A stretch of DNA of 47,184 nucleotides from Hyphomicrobiales bacterium. Lineage in GTDB: Bacteria; Pseudomonadota; Alphaproteobacteria; Rhizobiales; Xanthobacteraceae. The stretch is from the NCBI GenBank assembly GCA_019075925.1, contig JAGXAC010000004.1, positions 1 through 47,184 of the forward strand. The letters run 5' to 3'. The notes under the pieces are model-generated. The model saw only the letters and a program-made list of their open reading frames with translations, did not search any database and had not been told where the DNA came from. Positions 42,897-47,184 of this stretch are shown here, piece after piece (the first letter of the stretch is position 1; each line of letters opens with the position of its first letter). Position numbers and translations under genes: made by a program.

Positions 42897-44738
42897 CTAT
42901 TGAAGGCTTTCCAGCTCTTCAATCATGCGCTCAATGACGCCGATGCCACCCTGCCAGAACGACGGATCGCGGGCGTCGAGGCCGAAGGGCGCCAATAACT
43001 CGGAATGGTGCTTGGTGCCGCCGGCCGACAGCATGGCGAGGTAGCGCTCGGCAAAACCGTCGGCGGCATTTTCGTATACGGCATAAAGCGAGTTCACCAG
43101 GCAATCGCCGAAGGCATACGCGTAAACGTAAAACGGCGAATGGATGAAATGCGGAATGTACGCCCAAAACGTTTCGTAGCCGGGCTTGAGTTCGATGGCG
43201 GGGCCAAGACTCTCGTATTGAACCTCGAGCCATAATTCGCCGATCCGCTGCGCAGTCAGTTCGCCCTTCCGGCGTTCGGTGTGGACAGAACGCTCGAAGG
43301 TGTAGAACGCGATCTGACGCACCACCGTGTTGATCATGTCCTCGACCTTGGCGGCGAGCATCGCCTTGCGCTCTTTCTTGTCGGTCGTGGCGGCCAATAG
43401 CTTTCGGAACGTCAGCATCTCGCCGAACACGCTCGCGGTTTCCGCAAGCGTCAGCGGCGTCGGCGCCATCAGCGCCCCGTTCGGCGCCGCCAGCACTTGA
43501 TGCACCCCGTGACCCAACTCGTGCGCGAGCGTCATCACGTCGCGCGGCTTGCCCTGATAGTTGAGCAGCACATACGGATGCGCCGACGGCGTCGTCGGAT
43601 GAGCAAACGCGCCGGGAGCCTTGCCCGGGCGGACCGGAGCATCGATCCATTTGTCGGTGAAGAACCGCTCGGCGATTTCCGCCATCTTCGGCGAAAACGC
43701 GCCGTAAGCGGTCAGTACCGTGTTGCGCGCTTCGGTCCAGCCGACCGCGCGGGTCGGTACCTGCGGCAGCGGCGCATTGCGATCCCAATGCGGCAACCGC
43801 TTTTTGCCGAACCACCGCGCCTTGAGCGCATAGTAACGGTGCGACAGCCGCGGATAGGCGGCGCGCACGGCGACTACCAGCGCGTCCACCACTTCGCGCT
43901 CGACCCGATTGTCCAGATGCCGCGCGTCGGCGATGTCGGCGAAGCCGCGCCAGCGGTCGGAGATTTCCTTGTCCTTGGCCAGCGTGTTGGTGATGAGCGC
44001 AAAGTCCTGGACATGATCCTTGAAGGTCGCCGCCAGCGCCTGCGCGGCGGCTTTGCGCTTCGCGCCGGAGCGATCCTGCAAAAGCGTCAGCACCGGCTCG
44101 ATGGCGAGCGATTTGCCGAGAACCTTGAAACGCAATTTGGCGATGGCGGCGTCAAATTGCCGATTCCACGCGGAGTACGCGGTCATCGATTTCTCGTGAA
44201 ACAATTGCTCGACGCGATCCTCGAGTTGGTAGGGCCGGTAGCGGCGGACGTCCTCGAGCCACGGCCGGTAGTGGCCGAGCGCCGGCTCGTGCATCGCCGC
44301 ATCAAGCAGCGCGTCTTCGATCCGGTTGAGTTCGAGGGTGAAAAACAACAAATGCGTCGAGGCCGCGGTAAGCCGCTCCTGCACGTCGCCATAGAACTTG
44401 GTGCGGGCCGGATCGACCGTGTTGCCGGCATGCAGAAGGCCGGCATACGAGCCAAGCCGGCCCATCATGTCGTCGATTGCCTCATAGCGGCGAACCGCCT
44501 CGGCGAGCGTCGCTCCGGCCTGCGCGGAGCGGGCGATGTCGTCGAGCTTACCCTTGTAGTCATTCTCAAAGGCCAGGCTCTCAGCGTCGGCGCGACCGAG
44601 GTCGCGTTTGATCGCCGGATCGTCCGGAGCGGAATAAAGGTCGGCCAAATTCCACTCGGGCAGAGTCCCGAGCGGATTCTTTCGAGCAGCCGACCGGTCG
44701 GATTTAGCCCGCCGTCCGGCGGCCCTGGTTTTTGCCAT
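42897..44738 (-). CDS. pepF: M3 family oligoendopeptidase F
   Basis: A 613-residue zinc metallopeptidase. The zinc site is TLAHELGHGVHQVLA (HExxH form HELGH) with the downstream glutamate in LAETASVFGEMLTF. The N-terminal pre-domain (EWNLADLYSAPDDPAIKRDL) is that of the PepF group, and HFIHSPFYVYAYAFGDCLVN lies near the C terminus. It digests short peptides in the cytoplasm. The first gene of a minus-strand operon with the small ORF and the ABC1-family gene. The plus-strand ORF from 43497 is a shadow until 44844. Confidence 0.93.
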   Translation of the reverse strand: MAKTRAAGRRAKSDRSAARKNPLGTLPEWNLADLYSAPDDPAIKRDLGRADAESLAFENDYKGKLDDIARSAQAGATLAEAVRRYEAIDDMMGRLGSYAGLLHAGNTVDPARTKFYGDVQERLTAASTHLLFFTLELNRIEDALLDAAMHEPALGHYRPWLEDVRRYRPYQLEDRVEQLFHEKSMTAYSAWNRQFDAAIAKLRFKVLGKSLAIEPVLTLLQDRSGAKRKAAAQALAATFKDHVQDFALITNTLAKDKEISDRWRGFADIADARHLDNRVEREVVDALVVAVRAAYPRLSHRYYALKARWFGKKRLPHWDRNAPLPQVPTRAVGWTEARNTVLTAYGAFSPKMAEIAERFFTDKWIDAPVRPGKAPGAFAHPTTPSAHPYVLLNYQGKPRDVMTLAHELGHGVHQVLAAPNGALMAPTPLTLAETASVFGEMLTFRKLLAATTDKKERKAMLAAKVEDMINTVVRQIAFYTFERSVHTERRKGELTAQRIGELWLEVQYESLGPAIELKPGYETFWAYIPHFIHSPFYVYAYAFGDCLVNSLYAVYENAADGFAERYLAMLSAGGTKHHSELLAPFGLDARDPSFWQGGIGVIERMIEELESLQ

Positions 44739-44843
44739 TGTCTCGCTGCGTCCGCGGTGGAATCGTCTGCCTCACCGGCTATTCATGTGGCGCAGCGCCT
44801 ATACATGCGCAAGACCGCGACCGCACGAGGCTTCCGTTCGACC

Positions 44844-45707
44844 ATGGCAAAAGTGCTCATTCCGATCCCGAGCAAGGATTTCGACCCGAGCGAAGTCGCC
44901 ATCAGCTGGAGCGTCCTCAAACGCCTCGGCCATTCCGTCGCCTTTGCCACGCCCGACGGACAGCCCGGCGCGGCTGACGATCTGATGCTTACCGGTCAGG
45001 GGCTCGATGTCTGGGGCTTCATTCCCGGACTGAAGCGCTTCACGGTGATCGGGCGTTTGATGCGGGCCAATGCGGAAGCCCGCGCGGCCTATGCGAAGAT
45101 GCGCGAGGATCCGGCGTTCAAATCGCCGCTGCAATGGCGGCAGGTGCGCCGCGACGATTTCGATGGTTTGTTGTTGCCCGGCGGCCACCGCGCGCGCGGC
45201 ATGCGGCAATATCTGGAAAGCGAGATTTTGCAGAAGCTGGTGGCGGAATTTTTCGCCGCTAACCTGCCGGTCGGCGCCATTTGCCATGGCGTCCTCCTCG
45301 CCGCCCGCAGCCAGGCCGCCGACGGCCATTCGGTGCTGTTCGGGCGGCGCACCACGGCACTGACCTGGGCGTTGGAACGGGCGGGTTGGCGGGTCGGCCG
45401 CGTCGTCCGCTTCTGGGACCCGAGCTACTATCGTACCTACAACGACGGGCCCGGCGAGCCCGAAGGTTTTATGTCGGTGCAGCAGGAGGTCACCCGCGCG
45501 CTGGCGCGTCCCGCGGACTTTCTCGACGTTCCCGCCGACGCTTCCGACTTCCGCCGCAAGACGAGCGGCATGGCCCGCGATACCTGGGAGGACGATCGGG
45601 CCGCATTTGTCGTCGGCGACGGCAATTATGTCTCGGCGCGCTGGCCCGGTGACGTCCACACCTTCGCCAAGGAATTTGCCGGCCGGCTCGCTCGGCAGAG
45701 AGCGTAG
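44844..45707 (+). CDS. DJ-1/PfpI family (type 1 glutamine amidotransferase-like) protein
   Basis: A 287-residue protein starting MAKVLIPIPSKDFDPSEVAI, with FDGLLLPGGHRARGMRQYL and the nucleophile elbow VGAICHGVLLAAR, where the cysteine should be the reactive residue. The C-terminal extension (about residues 200-287, with GPGEPEGFMSVQQEVTRALA) is longer than in DJ-1 proper. Family members include deglycases, chaperones and hydratases, so a specific reaction cannot be given. The ORF track begins far upstream at 43497 because the pepF antisense frame is open; the ATG at 44844 fits the family. Confidence 0.84.
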   Translation: MAKVLIPIPSKDFDPSEVAISWSVLKRLGHSVAFATPDGQPGAADDLMLTGQGLDVWGFIPGLKRFTVIGRLMRANAEARAAYAKMREDPAFKSPLQWRQVRRDDFDGLLLPGGHRARGMRQYLESEILQKLVAEFFAANLPVGAICHGVLLAARSQAADGHSVLFGRRTTALTWALERAGWRVGRVVRFWDPSYYRTYNDGPGEPEGFMSVQQEVTRALARPADFLDVPADASDFRRKTSGMARDTWEDDRAAFVVGDGNYVSARWPGDVHTFAKEFAGRLARQRA

Positions 45708-45722
45708 CGACCGACGCCGTTT

Positions 45723-47012
45723 TCAATCTTCGTATTTGGCGGGCTTGGTCTCGGACAGAAACACCCACAACAGCGCAGTTGCAGCGACGGCGATGGCGGC
45801 GAGCGGCAAGTAGCCGATCTTCGGTCCGAACGCCTGAAACAGAAATCCTGTAGCGCTTACGCTCACGGACGCGGCGATGCCGCTCATCGTCCCCACCACC
45901 CCGACGGCCAGATTAAACCGGCCGGTGTTCGCGGTCAGATCGGTGATCACCAGCACGGTGAGCACGCCGATGGTCGCGCCGCTAATTCCGCTCATAATCT
46001 GGCCGATGACCAAGAACGTATAGTTGGCAGTGACAGCCAGCAGTAGAGCGCGGATGGGCTCGATGCCAAAACCGATCAGCAGCAGGGGCCGACGGCCGCG
46101 CTTCTCGGCATGAAAGCCGACCCACGGTGCCAGAATAGCCACGACGACCTGGGGCACGATAATCAGCACCGACATCCAGATCGCGGCACTCGCGCGCATC
46201 TCGGTGGCGACTTTTTCCCCGATCAACGGCAGCATGGAGGCGTCGGCGAGCTGAAATAACAGTGTCGCCGCGGCGAATAAAACAAGCTTGCGATTTTTCG
46301 CCAGATCGAGGATGCGCGCGATACCGGCGCTTTGCCGCTTGCCGGCCGGGCCATTGCGCGCCCGGGCGTAATCGATTTCCTCACCGCGGATGCGCGCAAG
46401 CGCAAACAGCGCCGGTACGCACAAGATCGCCGCCGACGTAAAAATCGCGCCTTTGGCGATGTAGGCGCCGGCCGCGCCCATCAGCGCCGCCGTCAGCGCG
46501 TGTCCGGCGGCCGCAAAGCGATAATTGCGGCCGGTGCGTACCGACATGGCCCGCCGCCCGACCAGCCCGAGGCTAATGGCGCCGATGGCGGGCGTGATGA
46601 TCCCGGCGGTCCCACCTTGCAAAACTTCCGCCAAAAATACCGCGGCAAAGTTCGGCGCGAAGGCGAGGATCAGCGCGGCCGCGCCGGTCATCAGGATGCC
46701 GAGCGCCGCCAAGCCGCGTTTCCATGTCACGGCATCGGCAAGCGCGCCACCGGGAATCTGGCTGGCAACGCCCGCTATCCCGCCTGCAGCCAGCGCAACA
46801 CCGATGTGCCCTTGCGACCAACCCAATTGCGCGAGATAAAACGCCACGAACGTGCCGAAGCCGGTTTGCACGTCGGCGATGAAGAAGTTCATCCAGTCGA
46901 GGCCGTGCCGGCTCTGCGCTGACGCCGGCGTGCGCAGCGCTTGTCGCGCCTGTCGGTAACTTTGGGCTGCGCGAGGGAGCCGCCAATGGCGATGTTCGGC
47001 AACTGCGTGCAT
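45723..47012 (-). CDS. Major facilitator superfamily transporter
   Basis: A protein of about 429 residues with twelve predicted helices. The inter-helix 2-3 motif is SQIPGGALADAVTWKRGLAA (G-x-LAD-x-x-x-R-K type). GFHAEKRGRRPLLLIGFGIE is the equivalent loop in the second half. IIGQIMSGISGATIGVL-like sequence marks helix 10. Substrate is unknown; an efflux role is possible. The ORF track starts at a TTG (47027); the ATG at 47012 is used, although the roughly 40-residue hydrophilic N terminus has no clear ribosome site and the true start may be later. It is convergent with the DJ-1-like gene. Confidence 0.83.
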   Translation of the reverse strand: MHAVAEHRHWRLPRAAQSYRQARQALRTPASAQSRHGLDWMNFFIADVQTGFGTFVAFYLAQLGWSQGHIGVALAAGGIAGVASQIPGGALADAVTWKRGLAALGILMTGAAALILAFAPNFAAVFLAEVLQGGTAGIITPAIGAISLGLVGRRAMSVRTGRNYRFAAAGHALTAALMGAAGAYIAKGAIFTSAAILCVPALFALARIRGEEIDYARARNGPAGKRQSAGIARILDLAKNRKLVLFAAATLLFQLADASMLPLIGEKVATEMRASAAIWMSVLIIVPQVVVAILAPWVGFHAEKRGRRPLLLIGFGIEPIRALLLAVTANYTFLVIGQIMSGISGATIGVLTVLVITDLTANTGRFNLAVGVVGTMSGIAASVSVSATGFLFQAFGPKIGYLPLAAIAVAATALLWVFLSETKPAKYED

Positions 47013-47163
47013 GAACGGCAGTTGCAAAACGCCGGCCGGCGGCCTGCGGTTCCCTGCGTCTGAGTAACGCGTTGTCGAAGAAGTGAATGTTGGCTTTAGT
47101 CGCCGCCCGGCCGAGCCGGCATGAGCGCTCCGGCTCCAACAGCACGCCGACTGCGGGAGCTCC

Positions 47164-47184
47164 GTGACTGAGAACGACGCCCTC
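47164..47184 (+). CDS. Possible start of a plus-strand gene, cut by the window edge
   Basis: GTGACTGAGAACGACGCCCT has GGGAG six bases upstream and begins V-T-E-N-D-A-L. Only seven codons are visible, so this is a start-site guess with no family information. The ATG at 47121 opens a 16-residue frame that ends at 47171 and overlaps it. Confidence 0.25.

Noticed and set aside
43497-44843. Plus-strand extension of the DJ-1-like ORF
   Set aside because: This portion is antisense to pepF, which has intact zinc motifs; the DJ-1-like fold begins at 44844.
47121-47171. 16-codon ORF starting ATGAGCGCTCCG
   Set aside because: Too short to judge and without a clear ribosome site; could be a leader peptide, but nothing supports it.

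Overview
The window reads as chromosomal DNA of a high-GC alphaproteobacterium of the order Rhizobiales, probably close to Bradyrhizobium and its relatives. The evidence is GC-rich coding with frequent GTG and TTG starts, a CycM-type membrane cytochrome c, a yej-type peptide importer with two binding proteins, a TTGAT-N4-ATCAA FNR/FixK-type site, and small conserved proteins typical of that group. This placement rests on recognised protein families, not on a marker-gene phylogeny.

Left part (1-10523). The left edge holds remnants of two transposases. Next comes a compact minus-strand operon of six genes in the order HyfB-, HyfC-, HyfE-, HyfF-like, large subunit, small subunit, preceded by an overlapping XRE-type regulator gene. 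It looks like hydrogenase-4, but the large subunit lacks the two paired cysteine motifs that hold the NiFe centre, while the small subunit keeps its four cluster cysteines. This matches the poorly understood energy-converting-hydrogenase-related (Ehr) complexes, which are relatives of complex I and group 4 hydrogenases without a hydrogenase site. Two DUF983 zinc-ribbon membrane proteins, an unannotated 64-residue protein downstream of a perfect FNR/FixK box, a decayed P4-type integrase and a tRNA-Ser(GGA) follow. The arrangement suggests the Ehr region lies in a degraded island at the tRNA gene.

Middle part (10560-27200). A housekeeping and redox segment contains a DUF3891 protein, a quinone oxidoreductase, a carboxymuconolactone-decarboxylase-like protein, mobA and mobB (convergent, overlapping) and tusA. 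A Rieske ferredoxin and flavin monooxygenase pair is divergent from an L-2-hydroxyglutarate-oxidase-like flavoprotein. DNA polymerase I and the helicase gene hrpB are divergent from each other and both carry an in-frame copy of the same dispersed palindromic element. PolA has also lost three of the four metal ligands of its proofreading exonuclease. Phosphomanno/phosphoglucomutase, an ABM-like protein, and the pheA-kdsB pair follow.

Right part (27200-47184). CycM is followed by a five-gene peptide importer operon (two YejA-type binding proteins, YejB, YejE, YejF) ending in a strong hairpin shared with a convergent cytochrome c gene. Then come a membrane protein, an NlpC/P60 peptidase with an M17 aminopeptidase, an APC-family amino acid permease, a run of pepF, a 47-residue ORF missing from the ORF track and a UbiB/ABC1-family gene, a DJ-1/PfpI-like protein and an MFS transporter.

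The Ehr cluster, the FNR/FixK box, the exonuclease-dead PolA and the Rieske-monooxygenase pair are the items most worth following up. No CRISPR array, rRNA or phage structural genes were seen.
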